The position numbers and the translations under genes were made by a program. Of a stretch of DNA of 64,000 nucleotides, positions 54,409 to 62,191 are shown one piece after another. Numbering within the stretch: the first letter of the stretch is position 1; each line of letters opens with the position of its first letter. Below the pieces are notes generated by a model, which worked only from the letters and a program-made list of their open reading frames with translations, was not told where the DNA came from and did no database searches. Source of the DNA: Hymenobacter monticola (lineage in GTDB: Bacteria; Bacteroidota; Bacteroidia; Cytophagales; Hymenobacteraceae); assembly GCF_022811645.1 (NCBI RefSeq), contig NZ_CP094535.1, forward strand, positions 112,476-176,475, read 5' to 3'.

Positions 54409-54446
54409 CGAGTCGGAGGTTTTACCCTATTTGTTTAACAACACCC
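54409..54446. repeat. 38-bp terminal inverted repeat, right end of Tn3 element and of the compound element
   Basis: CGAGTCGGAGG to GTTTAACAACACCC, reverse complement of the left repeats at 50494 and 40906. Confidence 0.9.
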
Positions 54447-54452
54447 AATAAA
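54447..54452. repeat. right copy of 6-bp direct repeat AATAAA
   Basis: Abuts the right terminal repeat; identical to 40900-40905 at the other end of the 13.5-kb block. Confidence 0.65.
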
Positions 54453-54623
54453 GCAGCCGGCATATCCTTCCATTTCTAACAGGGTATCAATGGTGGCCAA
54501 TAGGACACATCCCAGTTCCTGCCACCAGCGCAGGGGCGGCAAAGCGGCGGACGCAAGGGGCCTGGGCGAACGAGGCCGACGCAAGGCGGGCCGGTGGCGC
54601 CCGGCACGGAGAGTGACTGGCAT
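54447..54623 (-). pseudogene. N-terminal part of a small gene split by the compound transposon
   Basis: From ATG 54623 the minus strand reads 59 codons: an Arg/Pro-rich start, then LRWWQELGCVLLATIDTLLE, ending CFI at the transposon boundary. The frame continues in 40804-40905 with AEVLLMRCSDC, giving 91 residues in total after removal of the element and one hexamer. No family recognised; it may have been a small metal-binding or membrane-associated protein (four Cys), but this is weak. Confidence 0.45.
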
Positions 54624-54668
54624 GCGAGGAAACGTTAATGCTAACCGTTGGCTGGATTGCGGCGGTAA

Positions 54669-55298
54669 CTACCGCGCCGGGGTGGCTTGCAAGCGCCGCA
54701 CTACCGCGATGCCCGCCGGCGAAACGACCCCCGCCAGCAGGTCTGCCAACAGAAGCAGCGGCTGCACCTCGGTTTCAAATCCCACGGTGCTCAAGCGCTG
54801 ATACCAGTGTTCCGCCTGAAGCTCGACATCCGCGTGGGCCTGGTAGAGGTCTTGCAGCACGCCCCAGAGCAGGTTGTTGCGCAGGTGTTCGAGCGGAAAG
54901 GCGGTGTGCTCCTGCCAGCGCTGCCAGGCCACGGGGAAGTGGGCCTCCAGCTGCTGAAAAAACGCGGCGTAGCTCGTCCGCAGTGCACTGCCCGCCCAGC
55001 CACAGAGCGCAAACAGCTCCTCTACCGCATTGCGACTGGATTCTTTGTGCCGGTGTAAGGCCTGGTATAGCAGGCCCGCCAGCGCATCCACCACGGCGCT
55101 CACCAGGAGTGCCTTGGCGGGGAACCACCGGTGCACAGTTTCGGGGGGTAGATAGAGGGAGTCCGCCAGGTCATCCAGCGAAACCGAGGTGAGGCCCTGC
55201 TGTAAGTACAGCGCCTGCGCCGCGGCAACAATGCGCGCCCGCTCATCGGTGGCCGATGGCTCCGCAAATCCGGACAGCGTATTCATAGTGGCGGGCAT
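54669..55298 (-). CDS. TetR/AcrR family transcriptional regulator
   Basis: A 209-residue repressor with HTH in about residues 18-64 (RIVAAAQALYLQQGLTSVSLDDLADSLYLPPETVHRWFPAKALLV) and an unrelated helical ligand domain. The HTH recognition helix (PPETVHRWF) departs from the usual S-K-x-T-L-Y-x-x-F pattern. An in-frame ATG at 55286 is an alternative start. The gene directly upstream on the same strand is a DUF2147 protein, 77 bp away. Ligand and targets are unknown. Confidence 0.85.
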   Translation of the reverse strand: MPATMNTLSGFAEPSATDERARIVAAAQALYLQQGLTSVSLDDLADSLYLPPETVHRWFPAKALLVSAVVDALAGLLYQALHRHKESSRNAVEELFALCGWAGSALRTSYAAFFQQLEAHFPVAWQRWQEHTAFPLEHLRNNLLWGVLQDLYQAHADVELQAEHWYQRLSTVGFETEVQPLLLLADLLAGVVSPAGIAVVRRLQATPAR

Positions 55299-55375
55299 AG
55301 TGAAAGAATAACGAGCTGATGCGCAGCCGGGAATCGGCTGCGCATGGCTGGCCCTGCGGCGGACCGGTGCTGGAA

Positions 55376-55789
55376 CTAATTGTTGCCCGCCTGGCGGGTC
55401 CAGGTTTCCTTGTGGGCCGTCATGCCCATGGCCTTCACGCGCATCTCCAGGGTTTTGGGCCCCGTCAGGCTCAGGGTCGTTTTGTAGTCCTTGCCCGATT
55501 TGGGGTCGAGCACCACGCCGCTCAGCTCATCACCATCGGGCTTCAGGTCCTTCAGCAGGTAGGTATTGAGCAGGGCTTTCTTCTTGGGGTCGCTGGCGGA
55601 CTTGCGGAAAGCCACGTAGCGGCCCACGTAGGCATTGCCCTGCCGGCTTATTTCAATGACCACGTCCTGGTCCTCCATGAGCCAGGAACCAACGAAGGAG
55701 GGGGCCGGCGGTACCGCAACGGCCGGCGCAGAAACGGCGGCCGGGGCAGCCGCTAAAAAAAAGCTGAGAAACCAAACGATAAGGGTCAT
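55376..55789 (-). CDS. DUF2147-family secreted protein
   Basis: A 137-residue protein with a signal peptide (hydrophobic to about residue 20, then AAPAAVSAPAVAVPPAP). The mature part begins FVGSWLMEDQDVVIEISRQGNAYVGRYV and continues LKDLKPDGDELSGVVLDPKSGKDYKTTLSLTGPKTLEMRV, which is the DUF2147 pattern of a small periplasmic beta-barrel. The function of the family is unknown. Start ATG 55789. An Ala/Pro/Val-rich linker of about 20 residues follows the signal peptide. Confidence 0.82.
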   Translation of the reverse strand: MTLIVWFLSFFLAAAPAAVSAPAVAVPPAPSFVGSWLMEDQDVVIEISRQGNAYVGRYVAFRKSASDPKKKALLNTYLLKDLKPDGDELSGVVLDPKSGKDYKTTLSLTGPKTLEMRVKAMGMTAHKETWTRQAGNN

Positions 55790-56029
55790 ACCGGGAAATA
55801 GTGAGGGGTGAAACCAGGCAGGCTCCCCGGCCGGGGACCTGTTCTGCTGGCAAAGGACTTAACCGGTGCCCCCAGCCGCCGACATAATCTGCGCGAACGT
55901 TCCGAATTCGCCATTGAACCCGCCATAACGGGCATTGAGCTTGTGGGACTGGTGCCAGCCAGTGGGGGCGGTACCAACCGGCCGGGCCCATCCCAGGCTT
56001 GGGACGCGGGCCGGCGGGGCCGGCGATGA

Positions 56030-56902
56030 GGCTGCCCCCTCGATACCGACGCCGACGGCGTAGCCGACTACCAGGACAAGTGCCCCGACGTGAAGGGCCT
56101 GACCGCCCTGCAAGGCTGCCCCGATGCCGACGCCGACGGCGTGGCCGACAACGACGACCGCTGCCCCAACACCCCGGCCGGCGTGCGCGTGGACGCCACC
56201 GGCTGCCCGCTCGATGCCGACGGCGACAAAGTGCCCGACTACCTTGACAAGTGCCCCAACACCCCGGCCGGCGTGCAAGTAGATGCCACCGGCTGCCCGC
56301 TCGACCGCGATGGCGACGGCGTGCCCGACTACCAGGACCGCTGCCCCGGCCGCCCCGGCCCCGCCAGCAACAAAGGGTGCCCCGAGATTAAGGTGGAGCA
56401 GAAGAAAATCCTCAACGAGGCCACCAAGTACATCAACTTCGACTACAACAAGTCGACCCTGAAGCCTTCCTCCTACCCGCGCCTCGACCAGATGGTGGCC
56501 ATTCTCAACGAGTACACCGATTACAGCCTCAGCATTGCCGGCCACACCGACAGCAAGGGCGACGACAACTACAACCTGAAGCTGAGCTACGAGCGCGCCG
56601 CCGCCCGGGCTTACATGCTCAGCAAAGGCATCCCCGCCGACCGCATCGAGGCCCGCGGCTACGGCGAAAGCAAGCCCATTGCCGACAACGCCACGGCCGC
56701 TGGCCAGGCCCTGAACCGCCGCGTTGATTTCGACGCCTACCTGACCGGTGAAGCCAACTCGGCCGAAGTGAAGTACGGCCCGGCGCCCACGGTAGCCCAA
56801 CTGCTGCAGCAGGCCAAAACCTCGCCGGCCAAAGCGACCCCGGCCAAGAAGGCCCCGGCCAAGGAAAAGCCGGCCGCTAAAAAAGCCCCGGTCCGGCGCT
56901 AA
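56030..56902 (+). pseudogene. OmpA-like protein with thrombospondin type 3 repeats, 5' end missing
   Basis: From 56030 the frame reads through four calcium-binding type 3 repeats (GCPLDTDADGVADYQDKCPDVKG, then D-x-D-x-D-G-V units at 56120, 56215 and 56300) into an OmpA peptidoglycan-binding domain (YINFDYNKSTLKPSSYPRLDQM, IAGHTDSKGDDNYNLKLSYERA, GYGESKPIADN, NRRVDFDAYL) and an Ala/Lys/Pro-rich tail. There is an in-frame TGA at 56027-56029 and no N-terminal barrel or signal peptide. The only internal start candidate is GTG 56090, inside a repeat. The gene therefore looks decapitated by a rearrangement at about 56029. Confidence 0.8.
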
Positions 56903-56929
56903 GCGCCAGCGCAATTACCAGCGCCTTTT

Positions 56930-56974
56930 AAGCCCCGCCTGCCCTGCCAACCCTGGCGCGCCGGTGGGGCTTTT
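56930..56974 (+). terminator. rho-independent terminator
   Basis: AAGCCCCGCC pairs with GGTGGGGCTT (one G-T), with a GC-rich loop, then TTTT. Just downstream of the OmpA-like gene. Confidence 0.7.
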
Positions 56975-57392
56975 GCGTTTCGCTCTTTCGGGGTGGTTGC
57001 CGGGCTACGCGCCGCACTAGGCGGACCTGCGGCGGCCACTTTCTGGCGCTTTGCCCCAGCGGGCCCGATGATTTCCCGCTTTAAAGCCGGAATGATTCGC
57101 TGCCCATAATGGCACGTTCAAAACCCTTCTGCGCCCATTCGCTCACTTTCTGCGTGCCGGACTGCGGGGCCCATGGTTGCTTTGTAAATCCCGACTCCGC
57201 GAACACATCCGGGCGGTGACGTTTGACGGGGCACGGGTCACTTGGTTACTCCCCGGCTGGACTGTTCCGCGCTCAAGGGCCGCCGAAGCATTTCGTGTTT
57301 GCTGTTTAACCAACGGCCAGACGGCGTCTTGTGGTGGACAAGCCCCTCCCCTGCCGGATGGCGGAACTCCTAATTACTTACCCAACTGCATT
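56975..57392. other. intergenic region, nothing certain
   Basis: About 420 bp. An open frame continues upstream of the 57393 gene to 57177, but it has no protein-like content. Contains TGGCACGTTC at 57110-57119, related to the dispersed motif at 33747/33936/39369. Confidence 0.45.
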
Positions 57393-58850
57393 GTGATTTT
57401 TCAAGCCCTGTTAACGTTGCCAGGTACCATCCGGGGGGTATTGCTGTTGCCCGCGCTCTGGCTGACTGCTCTCGGGGCGACGGCCCAAAGCCCGGCATCC
57501 ATCAGCCTGCCAGCGGGCATACCGCTCAAGCGCATTGGCTACGCCCCCTTGCCGGGAGTGGGCCGCCACCTGCTGCTGACCGTGGGCCAGCCCGGTGGGC
57601 ACCCCCGCTGCACCCCACTCCTGGTGCAGGTGTATGATTCCACCCTGCACCTGCTGGGCCAGCACTCCGCCCAGCTGCGCGGTAAATGCACCTTAATCGA
57701 AACCAACCCAATCAAGGGCCAGTACTCGGCCGCGTTTCAGTTTCGGCAGCACAACACCTGGGCTGACAGTACCTTTTTACTGGCCTTTGATGCCGGTGGG
57801 CGGCCAACGGGCGTGCTGGCCAGTCGGCAGCACATCACTGGCCGCAACCGGGCCACCCCGCTGAACCTGCCCACGGCCGACCTGCTGGTGAAAAGCGCCG
57901 GGAGCACCCGGCGCCAGTTCACCGTGCAGAGCCTGCGGCCCAGCCTGCAACCGTGCTGGGAGCAGTCGTTCGTCGCGCCAAGGGGGGCCGCCCGCCTCAA
58001 CGCCTATGCCGCCGACTCGACGCACCTCTGGCTGCTGCTGACCGAGCACGCCAACAGCCGCCGCAACAACCCGGTGGCCGTCTGCCTGGACCTGGCAACG
58101 GGCCGCCAGCTGAGCCGCACGCCGCTAACCACCGGCTCCGGCCTGCGGGAAGTTTCCACCTGCACCATCGGCCCGAACCATAGCCTTTCCATCGTGGGGC
58201 ATGCTTTCGCCGGCACCCGGCCCAAAAACTCGCGGATGGGCGAGCTGTTCCTGCTGCGGCTCCAGCCCGACGGCCGCGTGCTGACGGACCACCAGGTAGC
58301 CGTCGACCAGCTGCCGGCCCGGCATAAGGTGATATGGCGCCAGGTAGCCAACTCGCCCAACGGGGGCCTGCGGGTAATCGGCGAAACCTATACCCGGACT
58401 TCTTTTGGCGGGATGGTGGCATTTTACGCGGTAAGCTGGGCCGCCACCTTCACGTACGCCGCGCAGCAGGAAGTGACCCTGCGCCCGCGCGACTTGCTGC
58501 TGCTCGATTTCAACTCGGCAGGCCAGCTCCAGCAGCGTCAGCTGGTCGCCCTGCCTAAGGGCGGGTCCTTCTACAAGGGCCGCTACCTCGCGGCCCGGCG
58601 CCTGGCGCGGGAAGCCGCCGAACGCGGCCGGTTCCGCTACCGGGCCACGGCGCCGGGCAACGTAACCCTGCTGCGCACCAAGCAGGGTCTGCTGGCAGTG
58701 CGGGCCAACGGCCAGGCCGCCGTACCGCTTCGGGCACAGGCCGACCACTGCGTCCAGGACATCGTCGGCACCTCGGGCCACCAAGTGCTGGTAACGGAGT
58801 TCAACAAAAAGAAGAAGCAGTTCTCGCTTCTGCAGGTGCCTTTCAACTAG
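57393..58850 (+). CDS. secreted protein of unknown function
   Basis: A 485-residue protein I do not recognise. Start GTG 57393 was chosen because it gives a normal signal peptide (IFQALLTLPGTIRGVLLLPALWLTALGATAQ); the frame is open 216 bases further upstream without protein-like content. The mature part repeats short beta-strand blocks with polar turns (FLLAFDAGGRPTGVLASRQHI, LWLLLTEHANSRRNN, LFLLRLQPDGRVLTDHQVAV), suggesting a beta-propeller-like fold of about seven units. It ends KKKQFSLLQVPFN. Alone on its strand, with GPx following 138 bp later. Confidence 0.75.
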   Translation: MIFQALLTLPGTIRGVLLLPALWLTALGATAQSPASISLPAGIPLKRIGYAPLPGVGRHLLLTVGQPGGHPRCTPLLVQVYDSTLHLLGQHSAQLRGKCTLIETNPIKGQYSAAFQFRQHNTWADSTFLLAFDAGGRPTGVLASRQHITGRNRATPLNLPTADLLVKSAGSTRRQFTVQSLRPSLQPCWEQSFVAPRGAARLNAYAADSTHLWLLLTEHANSRRNNPVAVCLDLATGRQLSRTPLTTGSGLREVSTCTIGPNHSLSIVGHAFAGTRPKNSRMGELFLLRLQPDGRVLTDHQVAVDQLPARHKVIWRQVANSPNGGLRVIGETYTRTSFGGMVAFYAVSWAATFTYAAQQEVTLRPRDLLLLDFNSAGQLQQRQLVALPKGGSFYKGRYLAARRLAREAAERGRFRYRATAPGNVTLLRTKQGLLAVRANGQAAVPLRAQADHCVQDIVGTSGHQVLVTEFNKKKKQFSLLQVPFN

Positions 58851-58988
58851 GTAAGGGGACAACTTGGGCGCGGCCTCGCCCCTGTTGCACTGGCCCCGGT
58901 CACCTAGCCGACCGCCGTTGCTCTCCTGCTCCCAGCCCAACTGCCGCCAGCCAGGCTTCGTTAGCCCCTTGACTCACCATTGTTTAGT

Positions 58989-59591
58989 ATGGCTTCTTTT
59001 AAACAAAAAATCCTCCAGCTGCTCTACCCACTCATCATGCGCCTGTCGAAATCGGGCAGCAAGGGCAAAGTATTGAAAAAAACGGGGCAGGCACCCGCGC
59101 CGGTGTCTTTCTATGAGCTGGCCAGCCAGCTCAGCAATGGCCAGGAACTGCCGTTTGCCCAACTAAAAGGCAAGAAAGTGCTGCTGGTGAACACCGCTTC
59201 CAACTGCGGCTACACCAACCAGTATGCGGAGCTTCAGCAGCTAGCCGAGCGTTTCCCCGACCAGCTGCTGGTGCTGGGCTTTCCGGCCAACGACTTTGCC
59301 GAGCAGGAAAAGGACGACGACCACACCATCAGCCAGTTCTGCCAGGTCAATTTCGGCGTTTCGTTTCCGCTCATGAAGAAGAGCGTGGTCGTGAAGCAGG
59401 CCGCGCAAAACCCCGTGTATCAATGGCTCACCAATGCCCGCCAGAACGGCTGGAACGAGCAAGCCCCGGATTGGAATTTCTCAAAATACCTCATCAGCGA
59501 GGACGGGCAGCTAACCCACTACTTCGGCCCGGCCGTGTCGCCGCTGAGCGAAGACATAACTGCTGGCATCACTACGCAACGTCGCTACTGA
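58989..59591 (+). CDS. glutathione peroxidase-family thiol peroxidase
   Basis: A 200-residue peroxidase. Peroxidatic Cys73 lies in LVNTASNCGYTNQYAELQQL, in the place of selenocysteine in animal enzymes. LGFPANDFAEQE is the second family signature, with Gln substituting in the usual F-x-x-Q-E pattern (AEQEK), and WNFSKYLISEDGQL the third with the catalytic Trp-Asn. A leading basic/hydrophobic segment (KQKILQLLYPLIMRLSKSG) may be a membrane anchor. Bacterial homologues use thioredoxin rather than glutathione. ATG 58989 is preferred over TTG 58980. A strong terminator follows. Confidence 0.9.
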   Translation: MASFKQKILQLLYPLIMRLSKSGSKGKVLKKTGQAPAPVSFYELASQLSNGQELPFAQLKGKKVLLVNTASNCGYTNQYAELQQLAERFPDQLLVLGFPANDFAEQEKDDDHTISQFCQVNFGVSFPLMKKSVVVKQAAQNPVYQWLTNARQNGWNEQAPDWNFSKYLISEDGQLTHYFGPAVSPLSEDITAGITTQRRY

Positions 59592-59719
59592 AATCGCCCG
59601 GCTATTGACTAGCAGTGCGTAACTCCTACTTCTTAAACGCTGGCGAGCGGTGGAGGCGAAAGCATGCATTGGCGAATGCTTATGCAGGCGCCAGTGGCTG
59701 TTCTGGAGGCAACTGCCCG

Positions 59720-59756
59720 AAAGAAAAAGCCTGGCCCAGGGCCAGGCTTTTTCTTT
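59720..59756 (+). terminator. perfect 18-bp-stem rho-independent terminator
   Basis: AAAGAAAAAGCCTGGCCC, one A, then GGGCCAGGCTTTTTCTTT. Downstream of the glutathione peroxidase gene; the symmetric A/T tracts would work in both directions. Confidence 0.9.
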
Positions 59757-59873
59757 ACCAAGGAAATGTGATGTCCCGGTGGTATTTATACCCCTGCCCA
59801 CGGTTCACATCCATGTCAGAAAAACTACCAGGTGTCAAACCACTGTCCGTACCATTCCTGTAGTCAGCACTTT

Positions 59874-62123
59874 ATGCGGCTTCCCTACTTATTCATTGCC
59901 CTGTTGCTGGTTACCTGCCCCATGCTGATGCAGGCCCAGACGCCCGCCGCCCGGCCCCGAATAGGGCTTACGCTGGGCGGCGGCGGGGCGCGGGGGCTGG
60001 CCCACATCGGGCTGCTCAAGGCGCTGGACTCGGCCCAGGTGCGGGTCGATTACGTGTCGGGCACCAGCATGGGGGCCGTGGTGGGCGCGCTCTACGCCGA
60101 GGGCTACACCGGGGCCGAGATTGAGCGCATCGCGCAGGCCATCGACTGGAACGCGATGCTCAGCAACGCGACCCCGCTCGCGGCGCTCCCGCTGGCCGAG
60201 CGCGACGAGTCGGGCCGCTACATCGCCGAATTGCCGCTGACCAGGAAGGGCTTGCAGCTGCCGGGCGGGCTGCTGGAATCGCAGGAGCTGTGGCTGAAGC
60301 TGATCGAGCTGTACTTCCCGTTTTACCGCACCAAGAACTTCGACGACTTCGAACGCAAGTTTCGCTGCGTGGCCACCGACGTGGTGGCCGGCCAGCCGGT
60401 GGTGCTGCGGCAGGGCGAAATAGCCTCCGCCGTGCGCGCCAGCATGGCCATTCCGTCGGTTTTTTCGCCGGTCGAGTACCAGGGGCGCCGCCTGGTGGAC
60501 GGGGGCGTGGTGCGCAATTTTCCGGTGTCGGAGGCGCAGGCAATGGGCGCCACCTACGTCATTGGCAGCAGCGTATCGGGCGAGGCCAACACGCAGGCCA
60601 GCCTGCGCAACGCGCTGGACATTCTGCTGCAAATCGCATTTTTCAAGGACAACGACGATTTCAAGCAGCAAAAGGCCCGCTGCAACCTCTACGTCGACTA
60701 CCCGCTCGACGGCTTCGGGGTGGGTAGCTTCTCGTCGGGGCCCGCCATCATCGCCAGAGGCTTGGCAAGGGGCCGCGCCCTCTACCCGCGCCTGCGCGCC
60801 CTGCAGGACTCGCTCGATGCCAAGTATGGGCCGGTAGCGCCCCTGGCCCGCGCCCCGCGTGCCGACTCGGTGTACCTGACCGGGGTGGAGATGAAGGGCG
60901 TGGAGCCGCGCTACGTGCCGCGCCTGCTGCAACTGATGCGTTTCCAGGACCACCGCTATTACACGGCCCCGCAGCTGTCGGCGGCCATCCGGCAGGCTTT
61001 CAGCACCCGCTACTTCCGCCGCATCACCTACGTACTGCAGCCCACGGCCGGCACGGCCGATGCCGCCACCATTGTCTTCGAGGTAGACCCCGCGCCCCTC
61101 ACGCTCGTGGGGCTGGGCCTGCACTACAACACGGCCACGGGCATCGGCCTGATTGCCAGCATTTCCTCGAAGGACTTGCTGCTACCGGGCTCTACTTCAC
61201 AGTTGAAATTTAACCTCGGGGAAAACCCGCGTGCCCGGTTGGTGCACACGCAACTGCTATCGCACGACCTGAAGTGGAGCGGGCGCTTGTTTGTGCAGGG
61301 CGAGCAGGTGAGCATCACGACCTACGCCCCGGATTTTACCAAAGCCGGCCTCTACACGCAAGGCTTCGTCAACGCCGATGCGCGGGTAACCCGCAGTCTC
61401 GGGCTTAGCCGCGCCCTCGGCGTGGGCACCAGCTACGAGTACCTGGTTTACCACCCCGAAATTACCTCCCGCCTCCAGCCCGATGGCCGCATCAGGCAGG
61501 TGAACACCTACGCCTACTACGAGGCCAACACGCTCAATACGATGGTGTACCCCACGCGGGGCCGGCGCGTGTACGCCGAGGCAGGCTACGTGTACGCCCA
61601 GCGGCCCAGCGGGGCCGGCGTGAGCGACAGCACCGTGGTGCTGGGGATACACTTCCAATTCACCCCTTACACGCACACGCGCTTCTCGTTTGCGCAGTAC
61701 CTGCCCCTGACCAAAACCGCTACGCTGCTGCTGCAAGCCCAGGCCGGCCTCAATTTCAACTACAAGCAAGCCGTTTTCAATGATTTTGTGGTGGGGGGCC
61801 TCAACAGCGTGGTGCGCAACCAGGTCACTTTTGCGGGCGTGCCCGAAGCCGCCCTGCTGACGGGCAGCGCCGCCACGGCGCTGGTGGGCTACCAGTTTGC
61901 CCTCACCCCGAGCCTGTTTGCCACGGCCAAGGCCAACGTGCTCTACCACGATTTCATCACGGGCAACGTGCGCCTGCAAGCTGCCAAGGCTAACTACGGC
62001 GGCTCGCTCACCCTGGGCCTGAAGACAATTGTCGGCCCCATCGATGCCAGCATTATGTATTCGGACTTGTCAAAAAGCTTTCTCACCTACTTCAACATTG
62101 GCTTGCCGTTCGGGTACCGGTAG
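59874..62123 (+). CDS. patatin-like phospholipase with C-terminal outer-membrane barrel
   Basis: A 749-residue secreted/outer-membrane protein. The signal peptide (MRLPYLFIALLLVTCPMLMQAQ) precedes a patatin domain: oxyanion loop GGGGARGLAH, nucleophile Ser65 in GTSMGAVVGALYAEG, and Asp209 in LVDGGVVRNFP. A POTRA-like segment (about 335-410, VEMKGVEPRYVPRLLQLMRF) leads into a 16-strand-type BamA/surface-antigen barrel ending FNIGLPFGYR. This is the type Vd (PlpD/FplA-like) layout, except that it is signal-peptide-borne Bacteroidota type. It likely hydrolyses lipids at the envelope. ATG 59874 begins the signal peptide. Confidence 0.9.
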   Translation: MRLPYLFIALLLVTCPMLMQAQTPAARPRIGLTLGGGGARGLAHIGLLKALDSAQVRVDYVSGTSMGAVVGALYAEGYTGAEIERIAQAIDWNAMLSNATPLAALPLAERDESGRYIAELPLTRKGLQLPGGLLESQELWLKLIELYFPFYRTKNFDDFERKFRCVATDVVAGQPVVLRQGEIASAVRASMAIPSVFSPVEYQGRRLVDGGVVRNFPVSEAQAMGATYVIGSSVSGEANTQASLRNALDILLQIAFFKDNDDFKQQKARCNLYVDYPLDGFGVGSFSSGPAIIARGLARGRALYPRLRALQDSLDAKYGPVAPLARAPRADSVYLTGVEMKGVEPRYVPRLLQLMRFQDHRYYTAPQLSAAIRQAFSTRYFRRITYVLQPTAGTADAATIVFEVDPAPLTLVGLGLHYNTATGIGLIASISSKDLLLPGSTSQLKFNLGENPRARLVHTQLLSHDLKWSGRLFVQGEQVSITTYAPDFTKAGLYTQGFVNADARVTRSLGLSRALGVGTSYEYLVYHPEITSRLQPDGRIRQVNTYAYYEANTLNTMVYPTRGRRVYAEAGYVYAQRPSGAGVSDSTVVLGIHFQFTPYTHTRFSFAQYLPLTKTATLLLQAQAGLNFNYKQAVFNDFVVGGLNSVVRNQVTFAGVPEAALLTGSAATALVGYQFALTPSLFATAKANVLYHDFITGNVRLQAAKANYGGSLTLGLKTIVGPIDASIMYSDLSKSFLTYFNIGLPFGYR

Positions 62124-62191
62124 GGACCAAAAAGTGTTTCCCACCTGCTCCATGACGTGCCGCTAAGGATGGAGCCGTGTATACTTGCGCC

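Larger units (their letters stand above)
40906..54446. mobile_element. 13.5-kb putative compound Tn3-family transposon carrying a peptide secretion cassette
   Basis: Bounded on the left by a miniature, internally deleted Tn3-family copy (40906-42227) and on the right by an intact copy (50494-54446) in opposite orientation. Outer ends are matching 38-bp terminal repeats flanked by AATAAA on both sides. The individual copies lack matching flanks (AGAAA/AATAA for the intact one). The cargo 42228-50493 holds the VKOR fusion, the double-glycine peptide, TlpA-like, C39-ABC and HlyD genes on more A+T-rich DNA. That the block moved as one unit is an inference. Confidence 0.6.
50494..54446 (+). mobile_element. 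intact Tn3-family transposon, 3953 bp
   Basis: 38-bp terminal inverted repeats (50494-50531 and 54409-54446, one mismatch) enclose a divergent serine resolvase, an intergenic res-like region and a full-length Tn3 transposase. No accessory gene lies inside. Its own flanks are AGAAA on the left and AATAA on the right, so it lacks an exact target duplication. Confidence 0.9.

Noticed and set aside
50494-54446. Intact Tn3 element as the only mobile unit with its own target duplication
   Set aside because: Its immediate flanks AGAAA and AATAA do not match, whereas the outer ends of the larger block share AATAAA.
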